The translations under genes were made by a program, and so were the position numbers. Positions 47,863 through 56,287 of a stretch of 64,000 bases of DNA are shown in pieces. Position 1 is the first letter of the stretch. Every line of letters starts with the position of its first letter. This DNA is from Chloroflexota bacterium (GTDB lineage Bacteria; Chloroflexota; Dehalococcoidia; Tepidiformales; Tepidiformaceae), in the NCBI GenBank assembly GCA_026705605.1, contig JAPPAK010000001.1, positions 62,001 through 126,000 of the forward strand, in the 5' to 3' direction. The notes beneath the pieces were generated by a model. It was not told the DNA's origin, did no database searches, and was given only the letters and a program-made list of their open reading frames with translations.

Positions 47863-48071
47863 GCGCCCGCTCCCCTGCTGGCCTTCCGCAGAGTGTACGG
47901 CGCGGGCGAAGCGGCGCGTTCGGAAAGAACGCCAGCCCCGATGGTTGCGATCGCAGTACGGATAGCCGAGAATCCCGTGAATCGCGCGGGGGCCGTGATC
48001 GGGCCCGTTCGCGCAAGGGGGGATGGCGAGACCGGCGGGAGGCACCCTTCCCGGCGCTCAGGTCAAAGCTC

Positions 48072-49022
48072 ATGACCCGTTACATCGTCCGCAGACTGAT
48101 TGCCGTCCCCTTCATGCTGCTGGGCATCTCCTTCGTGCTCTTCATGCTGCTCTACATCCGCCCGGGCAGCGCTGCCTTCGCGGCCATCGGGTCCGTCGGC
48201 GACGCCGACCCGCGCGCGTTCGAGAAGTTCGAGGAACGCTTCGGGCTCAACCGCCCCTGGTGGGAGCAGTACGGCGACTGGCTGTGGGGCGCCCTCCAGG
48301 GTGACCTCGGCGAGCGTCTCACCCCGCCCCACGACGACGTGATGGGCGACATCATCGAGGTCCTGCCCAACACCCTCGAAATCGGCCTCCTCACCATCTT
48401 CATCTCCGCCGTCATCGGCATTTCCGTGGGGGTCCTCTCCGCCGTTCGCAGAAACAGCATCCTCGACTATGCCTTCCGGGGGATCACGATCATGGGGATC
48501 TCGATCCCCAACTTCTGGTTCGCGATCCTCGTGATCTACCTGCCCGCTCTCTGGTGGGGATGGACCCCCGCCCGCCAGTGGGTCGTGTTCACTGATGACC
48601 CCATCTACAACCTCTCCCTCGCCGTCTGGCCGGCGGTGACGCTCGCCCTCGCCAGCGCCGCCGGCATGGCGCGCTTCGTCCGGACCTCCATGCTCGAGGT
48701 GCTCTTCTCCGACTACGTGCGCACGGCCCGCGCCAAGGGCCTCCGCGATCGCAGCGTCATCTGGGGCCACGTGTTCCGCAACTCCCTCATCCCCGTAATT
48801 ACGCTCGTCGGCCTGCAGCTCGGCGCGGTGCTGGGCGGGGTCGTGATCGCGGAGCAGCTCTTCACGGTACCCGGCCTCGGCAGGCTCTCTCTCGAAGGCG
48901 TGACGGATCAGGATTACCCGGTCGTGCTCGGCACGATCATGGTCTTCTCCTTCGTCTTCGTCCTCGTGACGCTCCTCGTCGACATCCTGTACACGGTCAT
49001 TGACCCAAGGATTCGGTACTAG
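48072..49022 (+). CDS. ABC transporter permease, DppB type
   Basis: A 316-aa inner-membrane permease with six helices. The N-terminal RYIVRRLIAVPFMLLGISFVLFMLLYI is the usual DppB/OppB start. The EAA loop that contacts the ATPase is YVRTARAKGLRDRSVIWGHVFRNSLIPVIT. It is paired with the next gene and precedes the five binding-protein genes. No ATPase is beside it; a DppD-type ATPase lies 30 kb away in the window. No clear ribosome binding site precedes the ATG. The 200 bp upstream hold no gene. Confidence 0.92.
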   Translation: MTRYIVRRLIAVPFMLLGISFVLFMLLYIRPGSAAFAAIGSVGDADPRAFEKFEERFGLNRPWWEQYGDWLWGALQGDLGERLTPPHDDVMGDIIEVLPNTLEIGLLTIFISAVIGISVGVLSAVRRNSILDYAFRGITIMGISIPNFWFAILVIYLPALWWGWTPARQWVVFTDDPIYNLSLAVWPAVTLALASAAGMARFVRTSMLEVLFSDYVRTARAKGLRDRSVIWGHVFRNSLIPVITLVGLQLGAVLGGVVIAEQLFTVPGLGRLSLEGVTDQDYPVVLGTIMVFSFVFVLVTLLVDILYTVIDPRIRY

Positions 49023-49024
49023 CC

Positions 49025-49960
49025 ATGGCACAGGAGCAGTCAGCCCTCGAGCTCGAATACGCGATTCCGCCACGCCAGCGCTTCAACCCGCTCAAGTGGG
49101 CGCGCCGGGAGCCGTTCGGCGCCTTCGGGTTCTCCCTGATTGTCTTCATCGTCTTCATGTCCGCCGCGGCCCCCGTGCTCAGAACCGCGCCGCCCAACGA
49201 GTTCGCCGTTGGTCCGCCCCTTGCCGGCCCGAACACCGAAAACTGGTTCGGGACGACCGCGCGCGGCAAGGACGTCTGGTCCCGCGTGCTCTTCGCCGGA
49301 CGCATCTCGCTCAAGATCGGCGTCGCCACCGTGCTCCTCGGCACGCTCGGCGGAACCCTTATCGCGCTCCTCTCCGCTTACGCGGGCGGCGCCGTCGACT
49401 TCGCCGTCGGCCGAGTCGCGGACATGTTCATCGCGATCCCCGGCCTGCTCTTAGCACTGGTGCTGCACTCCTCGATCAGCGCCGACCTTCCTGACTTACC
49501 GGGGCTCCAACGCGAAGAGCTCTACCTGGTGGTAGCCATTTCCCTGTTCTTCATGCCGGGCACCTACCGGATCATGCGTGGCATCGTGCTCGAGCTGCGC
49601 GAGTCCACCTACGTCGAGGCTGCCCAGGTCATCGGGTCGAGCAGTTTCCGCATCATGTGGCGGCATATCGCCCCCAACATGTTCGGTCTCATGATCGTCA
49701 TCACGAGTATCTCGCTCCCGGCCGCCATCCTGGCCGAAGCCAGCCTGAGCTTCCTCGGTCTGGGCGTGCCCATCGGTGGCCTTGATGCCGTCCCGTCGTG
49801 GGGCGCCGACCTCTCCGGCAGCTCCCGCCGCTTCTTCAGCGTGGCGCCGTGGCTGGCGGTCTTCCCGGGTCTCGCGCTCGCGATCACCGTCTTCGGGTTC
49901 AACATTTTCGGGGACTCGCTCCGCGATACCCTCGACCCGAGGCTCCGGGGCCGGATCTAG
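49025..49960 (+). CDS. ABC transporter permease, DppC type
   Basis: A 311-aa inner-membrane permease, the partner of the DppB-type subunit. The N-terminal cytoplasmic stretch, first helix (FGFSLIVFIVFMSAAAPVL) and EAA loop YVEAAQVIGSSSFRIMWRHIAPNMFG are as expected; helices four to six follow. It starts two bases after the upstream stop. The periplasmic loop NEFAVGPPLAGPNTENWFGTTARGKDVW is typical. Together the two should form the translocation pore for the substrate delivered by one of the binding proteins downstream. Confidence 0.92.
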   Translation: MAQEQSALELEYAIPPRQRFNPLKWARREPFGAFGFSLIVFIVFMSAAAPVLRTAPPNEFAVGPPLAGPNTENWFGTTARGKDVWSRVLFAGRISLKIGVATVLLGTLGGTLIALLSAYAGGAVDFAVGRVADMFIAIPGLLLALVLHSSISADLPDLPGLQREELYLVVAISLFFMPGTYRIMRGIVLELRESTYVEAAQVIGSSSFRIMWRHIAPNMFGLMIVITSISLPAAILAEASLSFLGLGVPIGGLDAVPSWGADLSGSSRRFFSVAPWLAVFPGLALAITVFGFNIFGDSLRDTLDPRLRGRI

Positions 49961-50020
49961 CCGTCAACGCGTCTTTCCCGAAAATTGCCCGAGTGGGAAC
50001 GCTCGCTACCCTTCCCTGCG

Positions 50021-50026
50021 TATAGC
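50021..50026 (+). promoter_or_regulatory. Putative -10 box of binding-protein gene 1
   Basis: GCGTATAGCT resembles the CGTATACTG promoters of copies 2 to 5. A GCGCCA-TCG-TGGCGC hairpin (50036-50050) lies in the leader behind it. Confidence 0.4.
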
Positions 50027-50079
50027 TCTCAGGAGGCGCCATCGTGGCGCGAATTCCGAATTCGGGAGGAACTCAGTCC

Positions 50080-51996
50080 ATGCGCGATAACGAGAACTAC
50101 TGGCAGAGGCTCCGGCGCCGTCCGGTCACCCGCCGCAGTTTCCTGGTCGGGAGCGGCGTAGCCGCTGCCGGCTCCGCCGCAATCCTCGCGGGCTGTGGCG
50201 ACGACGATGACGACGACACCGCGGCGCCCGCGGCCACTCAGGCTGCTGCCGCCACGCAGGCCGCCGCAGCCGCCACCGAGGCTGCCGGCGACGATCAGGC
50301 CGCAGCCGCCACCGAGGCCGCTGCTACCGAAGCTGCCGCCCAGGCCGATCCCGATGCGGACAAGCGCGGCGGCACCCTCAACCTGTGGAAGACGGAAGAG
50401 GACGCCGGCCTCGATCCCGGCGTGTTCCACCTCAACAACACCGAGGTCATCTACTCGACGATGACCCAGCCCTACACCTATCAGCCCACCAAGAACCTCA
50501 TCGCCATGGACGGCATGGTGGGCTTCGAGCAGGTCGACCCGACGACCTTCGTGTGGAGCATCCGCCCCGGCATGAAGTTCCACAACGGCGATGCCGTCGA
50601 CTCCGAGGCCGTGGCCTTCAGCTTCGGCCGGCTGGAGAAGCTGTACCGCGCGCTGGACGGGACGCACACGACCCGCACCGGCTACGCCTTCGTCGACAGC
50701 TTCGAGGCGACCGACGAGCTGACGGTGGCGGAGCACTGGGCGCGGCCGAACGCGGACGCTCCCATCTACCGCGCGCGCCACTACTATTCCTTCCTGAACC
50801 CGCGGGTCGTGGAGGAGCACGGCAAGTTCGAGGGCTCCTACGAGCATGCGGACGGGACGGTCGAGGATGTGTATAGCGTCCAGGAGCTCCCGCACGGCTC
50901 CGGGAGCGGTCCCTACACGCTCACCAAGCGGGACGCCACCGGCACGCGCGTCGAGCGCTGGCCGGACTACCACAAGCACACCCCGGCGGATGACGGCTTC
51001 GTCGAGGACGGTCCCTACATCGACGCCTGGGAGACGCGAGTCATCCCCGACGCCGTTGCGGCCAAGGCCGCGTTCCTCGCCGGTGACCTCGACGTCTTCA
51101 CGACGGTCGACCCCCTCGAGGTTCCTGAGTTCGAGGGCCAGGACCACGTCAACATCGTCGAGATTCCCGGCGGTGGCCGCGCCATGCAAGGTATGGACGG
51201 CGGCAAATTCCACGACAAGCGCTCGCGGCAGGCGCTCCAGAAGGCGTTCGACTACGAGGGCTTCATCGCGGCCATCCGCCCCCTCGGCGGCATGTACGCG
51301 GCCCCTATCTCCGACCTCCTGCCGGCCTACCAGAAGCTGAGCCAGCAGGACCTGCAGCAGTGGTACCGCTTCGACCCGGCCGAGGCTCAGGCCCTCTGGC
51401 AGGCCGCCGACTTCGAGGTTCCCGTCGACAACATCAAGATCTTCCAGTCGACGGGCGCGCCCCTGCAGCACGAGATCAGCGACTTCCTGGCGCAGTCGAT
51501 TGAGAAGGCGCTGGGGCCGATCGGCATCACCGCCGAGGTGGAGGCTGTCGACGGCAACTCGTGGGCGGCCCGCGCGGTCGACCGCAGCACCGACGTCAAG
51601 GACTGGGAGATTCTCAGCTACGGCACGGGCGACCGGGGAAGCACGACCGGCATCCCCAACGACTCGTACCTCATCGACTACGACCCGCGCGCCTACGGCT
51701 TCAATGCGTTCAACCACTATCTGGAATCGCCGCGCAAGGAGATCGCCGAGGACTCCGCGACGATCATCGACATGCTGAACGCGCAGGAGGCGGAGACGGA
51801 CCCCGAGGCCCGCGCCGCCCTCCTCACCGAGGTGCAGACCTGGATCCTGGACCGGCACTGGTGCAACTGGCGTCTGCCGGTGAGCTCCGTCGCCTACTTC
51901 GGCTTCAGCTCGAGGCTGCAGGACCAGGGCGTTGCCGACTGGGTCAATCTGTACGACCGGCGCCGTGAGTCCATGTGGCTCAAGAAGGACGCCTAG
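50080..51996 (+). CDS. Tat-exported lipoprotein solute-binding protein, array copy 1
   Basis: A 638-aa periplasm-side or surface-anchored binding protein of the SBP_bac_5 class. The N terminus has a twin-arginine motif (TRRSFLVGSGVAAAGSAAI) ending in the lipobox LAGC, so it is probably exported folded and lipidated. An Asp run and an Ala/Thr/Gln repeat (AATQAA, AATEAA) of about 60 residues form a flexible linker. The SBP domain starts at KRGGTLNLWKTEEDAGLDPG and includes IRPGMKFHNGDAVDSEAVAFSFGRL and YDPRAYGFNAFNHYLESPRKEIAE. GGGAGGA precedes ATG 50080; the track's 50044 start is too early. First of five tandem paralogs. Confidence 0.92.
   Translation: MRDNENYWQRLRRRPVTRRSFLVGSGVAAAGSAAILAGCGDDDDDDTAAPAATQAAAATQAAAAATEAAGDDQAAAATEAAATEAAAQADPDADKRGGTLNLWKTEEDAGLDPGVFHLNNTEVIYSTMTQPYTYQPTKNLIAMDGMVGFEQVDPTTFVWSIRPGMKFHNGDAVDSEAVAFSFGRLEKLYRALDGTHTTRTGYAFVDSFEATDELTVAEHWARPNADAPIYRARHYYSFLNPRVVEEHGKFEGSYEHADGTVEDVYSVQELPHGSGSGPYTLTKRDATGTRVERWPDYHKHTPADDGFVEDGPYIDAWETRVIPDAVAAKAAFLAGDLDVFTTVDPLEVPEFEGQDHVNIVEIPGGGRAMQGMDGGKFHDKRSRQALQKAFDYEGFIAAIRPLGGMYAAPISDLLPAYQKLSQQDLQQWYRFDPAEAQALWQAADFEVPVDNIKIFQSTGAPLQHEISDFLAQSIEKALGPIGITAEVEAVDGNSWAARAVDRSTDVKDWEILSYGTGDRGSTTGIPNDSYLIDYDPRAYGFNAFNHYLESPRKEIAEDSATIIDMLNAQEAETDPEARAALLTEVQTWILDRHWCNWRLPVSSVAYFGFSSRLQDQGVADWVNLYDRRRESMWLKKDA
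51388..51626 (+). repeat. 239-bp block identical to 53461-53699
   Basis: Identical base for base to the same position in copy 2, while the flanks differ at many synonymous sites. It looks like a gene-conversion tract. Confidence 0.85.
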
Positions 51997-52041
51997 CCAC
52001 TCCGAACACGGAGCGCTCACGGGCGCTCGACCAGCGCAGCG

Positions 52042-52070
52042 AAGGGCCCGCCCGCAAGGGTGGGCCCTTT
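52042..52070 (+). terminator. Terminator after binding-protein gene 1
   Basis: AAGGGCCCGCCC, a GCAA loop and GGGTGGGCCCTT form a 12-bp stem with one G-T pair, then a short T run. Confidence 0.7.
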
Positions 52071-52102
52071 GGCTTGGCATATCCGCAGTAGACGGAAGTC
52101 CG

Positions 52103-52108
52103 TATACT
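52103..52108 (+). promoter_or_regulatory. -10 box of binding-protein gene 2
   Basis: TATACT in GAAGTCCGTATACTGCGC, 35 bp before the ATG. The same arrangement recurs before copies 3 to 5. No matching -35 was found. Confidence 0.6.
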
Positions 52109-52143
52109 GCGCAAATCCCAAATCTTGGGGAGGGGAATCGCGC

Positions 52144-54066
52144 ATGCGTGATAACGAGAACTACTGGCAGAGGCTGAGGCGCCGACCGGTTAGCCGGCGC
52201 AGCTTCCTGGTCGGGAGCGGCTTGGCCGCGGCCGGCTCCGCCGCAATCCTCGCGGGTTGCGGCGACGACGACGATGACGACGACGACGCAGCTGCCCCCG
52301 CAGCCACACAGGCTGCTGCGACGCAGGCTGCCGCTGCCGCCACTGAGGCTGCTGCCGAAGAGCAGGCAGCCGCAGCCACCGAGGCCGCCGCAGCTACGCA
52401 AGCGGCTGCCCAGGAAGATACCGGCCCAGACAGGCACGGCGGCACCCTGCTGAACTGGAAGACGGAAGAGGATGCGGGTCTCGACCCCGGCGTCTTCCAC
52501 CTGAACAACCGCGAGATCCACAACGGCACGATGACGCAGCCGTACACGTACCAGGCGACCAAGAACCTGATCGCCATGGACGGCATGGTGGGCTTCGAGC
52601 AGGTCGACCCGACGACGTTCGTGTGGAGCGTCCGCCCCGGCATGAAGTTCCACAACGGCGACCCCGTGGACGCCGAGGCCGTGGCCTTCAGCTTTGGCCG
52701 CCTGGAGAAGCTCTACCGCGCGCTGGACGGCACGCACACCACGCGCACCGGCTATGCCTTCGTCGATAGCTTCGACGCGACTGACGAGCTGACGGTGACG
52801 GAGAGCTGGGCGAGGCCGAACGCGGATGCTCCCGTGTATCGCGCGGCCCACTACTACTCCTTCCTGAACCCCCGCATGGTCGACGAGTTCGGCAAGTTCG
52901 AGGGCTCCTACGAGCGCGCCGACGGAACCGTCGAGGACGTCTACAGCGTCCAGGAGCTCCCGGCCGGCTCGGGCAGCGGTCCCTACACGATGACGAAGCG
53001 GGATTCGACCGGCACGCGCATTGAGCGCTGGCCGGACTACCACAAGCACACCCCGGCCGACGATGGCTTCGTCGAGGATGGGCCCTACATCGACTCGTGG
53101 GAGACGCGCATCATCCCCGATGCGGTGGCCGCCAAGGCCGCCTTCCTCGCCGGCGACCTCGACGTCTTCACGACGGTCGACCCCCTTGAGGTTCCCGAGT
53201 TCGAGGGCCAGGACCACGTCAACATCGTCGAGATCAAGGGCGATGGCGGGCTCTGCATGCAGGGCATGGACGGTGGCAAGTTCCACGACAAGCGTTCGCG
53301 GCAGGCGCTGCAGAAGTCGCTTGACTACGAGGGCTTCATCGCGGCCATCCGCCCACTCGGTGGCCAGTACGCCGCCCCCATCACCGACCTCCTGCCGGCC
53401 TACCAGAAGCTGAGCCAGCAGGAGCTGCAGGAGTGGTACCGGTTCGATCCGGCCGAGGCCCAGGCCCTCTGGCAGGCCGCCGACTTCGAGGTTCCCGTCG
53501 ACAACATCAAGATCTTCCAGTCGACGGGCGCGCCCCTGCAGCACGAGATCAGCGACTTCCTGGCGCAGTCGATTGAGAAGGCGCTGGGGCCGATCGGCAT
53601 CACCGCCGAGGTGGAGGCTGTCGACGGCAACTCGTGGGCGGCCCGCGCGGTCGACCGCAGCACCGACGTCAAGGACTGGGAGATTCTCAGCTACGGCACA
53701 GGCGACCGCAGTGGCACGGACGGAATCCCCAACAACAGCTTCCTCATCAACTACGACCCGCGCGCCTACGGCTTCAACGCCTTCAACCACTATCTCGAGT
53801 CGCCGCGACCCGAGATCGCCGAGGGCTCGGCCACGATTATCGAGATGCTGAACGCTCAGGAGGCGGAGACGGACCCCGAGGCCCGTGGCGTCCTCCTCAC
53901 CGAGCTCCAGCGCTGGATCCTCGATAACCACTGGTGCAACTGGCGGCTGCCCGTCAGCTCCATCTCGTACTTCGGCTTCAGCTCCAGGCTGCAGGACCAG
54001 GGCAGCGCCGACTGGCTCAACGGCTACAGTCTGCGCCGCGAGTCCATGTGGCTCGAGCAGGGCTAA
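52144..54066 (+). CDS. Tat-exported lipoprotein solute-binding protein, array copy 2
   Basis: A 640-aa paralog of copy 1, with SRRSFLVGSGLAAAG, lipobox LAGC, an eight-Asp run and an Ala-rich linker. The SBP domain opens RHGGTLLNWKTEEDAGLDPG. It differs from copy 1 mainly in short blocks: HNGTMTQPYTYQATKN versus YSTMTQPYTYQPTKN, and IKGDGGLCMQGMDGG versus IPGGGRAMQGMDGG, around a ligand-facing loop. The 239-bp segment 53461-53699 is identical to copy 1. GGGGAGGGGAA precedes ATG 52144. Confidence 0.92.
   Translation: MRDNENYWQRLRRRPVSRRSFLVGSGLAAAGSAAILAGCGDDDDDDDDAAAPAATQAAATQAAAAATEAAAEEQAAAATEAAAATQAAAQEDTGPDRHGGTLLNWKTEEDAGLDPGVFHLNNREIHNGTMTQPYTYQATKNLIAMDGMVGFEQVDPTTFVWSVRPGMKFHNGDPVDAEAVAFSFGRLEKLYRALDGTHTTRTGYAFVDSFDATDELTVTESWARPNADAPVYRAAHYYSFLNPRMVDEFGKFEGSYERADGTVEDVYSVQELPAGSGSGPYTMTKRDSTGTRIERWPDYHKHTPADDGFVEDGPYIDSWETRIIPDAVAAKAAFLAGDLDVFTTVDPLEVPEFEGQDHVNIVEIKGDGGLCMQGMDGGKFHDKRSRQALQKSLDYEGFIAAIRPLGGQYAAPITDLLPAYQKLSQQELQEWYRFDPAEAQALWQAADFEVPVDNIKIFQSTGAPLQHEISDFLAQSIEKALGPIGITAEVEAVDGNSWAARAVDRSTDVKDWEILSYGTGDRSGTDGIPNNSFLINYDPRAYGFNAFNHYLESPRPEIAEGSATIIEMLNAQEAETDPEARGVLLTELQRWILDNHWCNWRLPVSSISYFGFSSRLQDQGSADWLNGYSLRRESMWLEQG
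53461..53699 (+). repeat. 239-bp block identical to 51388-51626
   Basis: Second member of the identical pair described for copy 1. It codes for the VPVDNIKIFQSTGAPLQHEI to KDWEILSYG region. Confidence 0.85.
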
Positions 54067-54111
54067 TCGTTTCGAACCCCGGGCGCTCGTAGAGCGCTCG
54101 ATCAGCACAGG

Positions 54112-54142
54112 AAAGGGCCCGCCCGCAAGGGTGGGCCCTTTC
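54112..54142 (+). terminator. Terminator after binding-protein gene 2
   Basis: AAAGGGCCCGCCC, GCAA, GGGTGGGCCCTTT, then TCTATTTG. Nearly identical to the first terminator. Confidence 0.72.
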
Positions 54143-54175
54143 TATTTGCTGTACCCGTTCCCGAGCGGAAGTCCC

Positions 54176-54181
54176 TATACT
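54176..54181 (+). promoter_or_regulatory. -10 box of binding-protein gene 3
   Basis: TATACT in GAAGTCCCTATACTGCGC, 33 bp before the ATG. Confidence 0.6.
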
Positions 54182-54214
54182 GCGCGAATCCCAAATCTGA
54201 GGAGGGAATCTCGT

Positions 54215-56137
54215 ATGCGCGACAACGAGAACTATTGGCAGAGGCTCCGCCGCCGGCCCCTAACGCGGCGCAGCTTCCTCGTAGGCAGCGGCGTAGCCGC
54301 AGCCGGCTCCGCTGCAATCCTCGCGGGTTGCGGCGATGACGACGACGATGACGACGACGCGGCTGCGCCCGCCGCCACGCAGGCTGCCGCTGCGACGCAG
54401 GCCGCCGCTGCCGCGACCGAGGCTGCTGCCGAGGAGCAGGCCGCCGCAGCCACCGAGGCGGCCGCAGCCACGCAGGCTGCTGCCCAGGAGGAGGCCGGCC
54501 CCGACAAGCACGGCGGTACCCTCAAGCTCTGGAAGACGGAAGAGGACGCCGGCCTGGACCCGGGCGTGTTCCACCTGAACAACACCGAGGTCATCTACTC
54601 GACGATGACCCAGCCCTACACCTACCAGCCCACCAAGAATGTTTTTGCCATGGACGGCATGGTCGGCTTCGAGCAGGTCGACCCGACCACCTTCGTGTGG
54701 AGCATCCGCCCCGGCATGAAGTTCCACAATGGCGACCCCGTCGACTCCGAGGCCGTGGCCTTCAGCTTTGGCCGCCTCGAGAAGCTCTACCGGGCGCTGG
54801 ACGGGACGCATACGACGCGCACCGGCTTCGCCTTCGTCGACAGCTTCGAGCCGACCGACGACCTGACGGTGACCGAGCACTGGGCGCGGCCGAACGCGGA
54901 CGCTCCCGTGTACCGCGCGCGCCACTACTACTCCTTCCTGAACCCGCGCGTCGTCGATGAGTTCGGCAAGTTCGAGGGTTCCTACGAGCATGCCGATGGC
55001 ACCGTCGAGGACGTGTACAGCGTGCAGGAGCTCCCGCACGGCTCGGGCAGCGGTCCTTTCACGATGGTGAAGCGGGATGCCACCGGAACCCGCCTTGAGC
55101 GCTGGCCGGATTACCACAAGCACACTCCGGCGGACGACGGCTTCGTCGAGGACGGGCCCTACATCGACACCTGGGAGACGCGCGTCATCCCCGACCAGAC
55201 CGCAGCCAAGGCCGCGTTCCTGGCGAGCGACCTTGACGTGTTTGCCCCTGTCGACCCGCTGGAGCTTCCCGAGTTCGACGGCCTCGACCACATCAACATC
55301 GTTGAGCTTCCCGCCGGTGGCCGCTCCTCGCAGGGCATGGACGGCGGCAAGTTCCACGACAAGCGCGCGCGACAGGCGCTGCAGAAGGCCTTCGACTACG
55401 AGGGCTTCATTGCCGCCATCCGCCCGCTCGGCGGCAAGTACGCGGCCCCGATTACTGATCTTCTGCCGGCGTACCAGAAGCTCAGCCAGTCGGACCTCCA
55501 GCAGTGGCTTCGCTTCGATCCCGCTGAGGCGCAGGCCCTCTGGCAGGCGGCGGACTTCGTCGTTCCCGTCGACAACATCAAGGTGTTCATGCCGACGGGC
55601 TCGCCCCTGCAGCATGAGATCAGCGACTTCATGGCGCAGTCGCTGGAGAAGGCGCTCGGACCCATCGGCATTACCGCCGAGGTCGAGGCCGTTGACGGCA
55701 ACTCCTGGGCGGCCCGCGCGGTCGACCGCAGCACCGACATCAAAGACTGGGAGATTCTCAGCTACGGCGACGGCGCTGCCGGCGGCACGACGGGCGTCCC
55801 CAACGACTCAAGCCTCATCCACTACGACCCGCGCGCCTACGGCTTCAATGCGTTCAACCACTACCTCGAGTCGCCGCGCCCCGAGATTGCCGAGGGTTCC
55901 GCGACGATCATCGACATGTTGAACGCCCAGGAAGCCGAGACCGATCCCGAGGCCCGTGCTGTCCTCCTTACCGAGCTCCAGAGCTGGATCCTGGACAACC
56001 ACTGGTGCAACTGGGGTTTGCCCATCAGTTCCGTGTCCTACTACGGCTTCAGCGCGAGGCTGCAGGACCAGGGGGTCGCGGACTGGCTCAACTTCTACGA
56101 CCGGCGCCGCGAGTCCATGTGGCTCCAGAAGGGCTAA
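54215..56137 (+). CDS. Tat-exported lipoprotein solute-binding protein, array copy 3
   Basis: A 640-aa paralog: TRRSFLVGSGVAAAGSAAI, LAGC, Asp run, Ala-rich linker nearly identical to copy 2, then KHGGTLKLWKTEEDAGLDPG. Distinctive residues are DVFAPVDPLELPEFDGLDHIN and VFMPTGSPLQHEISDFMAQSLEK, which place it between copies 2 and 4 in sequence. GAGGAGGGAATC precedes ATG 54215; the track's 53885 start runs into copy 2. The mature protein probably sits on the outer face of the membrane near the DppBC-type permease. Confidence 0.92.
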   Translation: MRDNENYWQRLRRRPLTRRSFLVGSGVAAAGSAAILAGCGDDDDDDDDAAAPAATQAAAATQAAAAATEAAAEEQAAAATEAAAATQAAAQEEAGPDKHGGTLKLWKTEEDAGLDPGVFHLNNTEVIYSTMTQPYTYQPTKNVFAMDGMVGFEQVDPTTFVWSIRPGMKFHNGDPVDSEAVAFSFGRLEKLYRALDGTHTTRTGFAFVDSFEPTDDLTVTEHWARPNADAPVYRARHYYSFLNPRVVDEFGKFEGSYEHADGTVEDVYSVQELPHGSGSGPFTMVKRDATGTRLERWPDYHKHTPADDGFVEDGPYIDTWETRVIPDQTAAKAAFLASDLDVFAPVDPLELPEFDGLDHINIVELPAGGRSSQGMDGGKFHDKRARQALQKAFDYEGFIAAIRPLGGKYAAPITDLLPAYQKLSQSDLQQWLRFDPAEAQALWQAADFVVPVDNIKVFMPTGSPLQHEISDFMAQSLEKALGPIGITAEVEAVDGNSWAARAVDRSTDIKDWEILSYGDGAAGGTTGVPNDSSLIHYDPRAYGFNAFNHYLESPRPEIAEGSATIIDMLNAQEAETDPEARAVLLTELQSWILDNHWCNWGLPISSVSYYGFSARLQDQGVADWLNFYDRRRESMWLQKG

Positions 56138-56185
56138 TCGTTCTTTCCAGCAGGGCGCTCGCCGAGCGTCCCAACTGGCCAGCAG

Positions 56186-56214
56186 AGGGCCCGCCCAGAT
56201 GGGCGGGCCCTTTC
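56186..56214 (+). terminator. Terminator after binding-protein gene 3
   Basis: AGGGCCCGCCC, AGAT, GGGCGGGCCCT is a perfect 11-bp stem followed by TTTCCTTTG. Confidence 0.75.
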
Positions 56215-56246
56215 CTTTGTCCTCCCTACCCCCTTGCGCCCGTGCG

Positions 56247-56252
56247 TATACT
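56247..56252 (+). promoter_or_regulatory. -10 box of binding-protein gene 4
   Basis: TATACT in GTGCGTATACTGTGCC, 35 bp before the GTG start. Confidence 0.6.
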
Positions 56253-56287
56253 GTGCCAATCCCAAATTCCTGGGGAGGGGTATCTGA

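Noticed and set aside
50029-54108. A 1359-aa minus-strand ORF opposite binding-protein copies 1 and 2
   Set aside because: It mirrors both genes and their terminators, and the repeated segments in it are reverse translations of the paralogs. Shadow of GC-rich codon bias.
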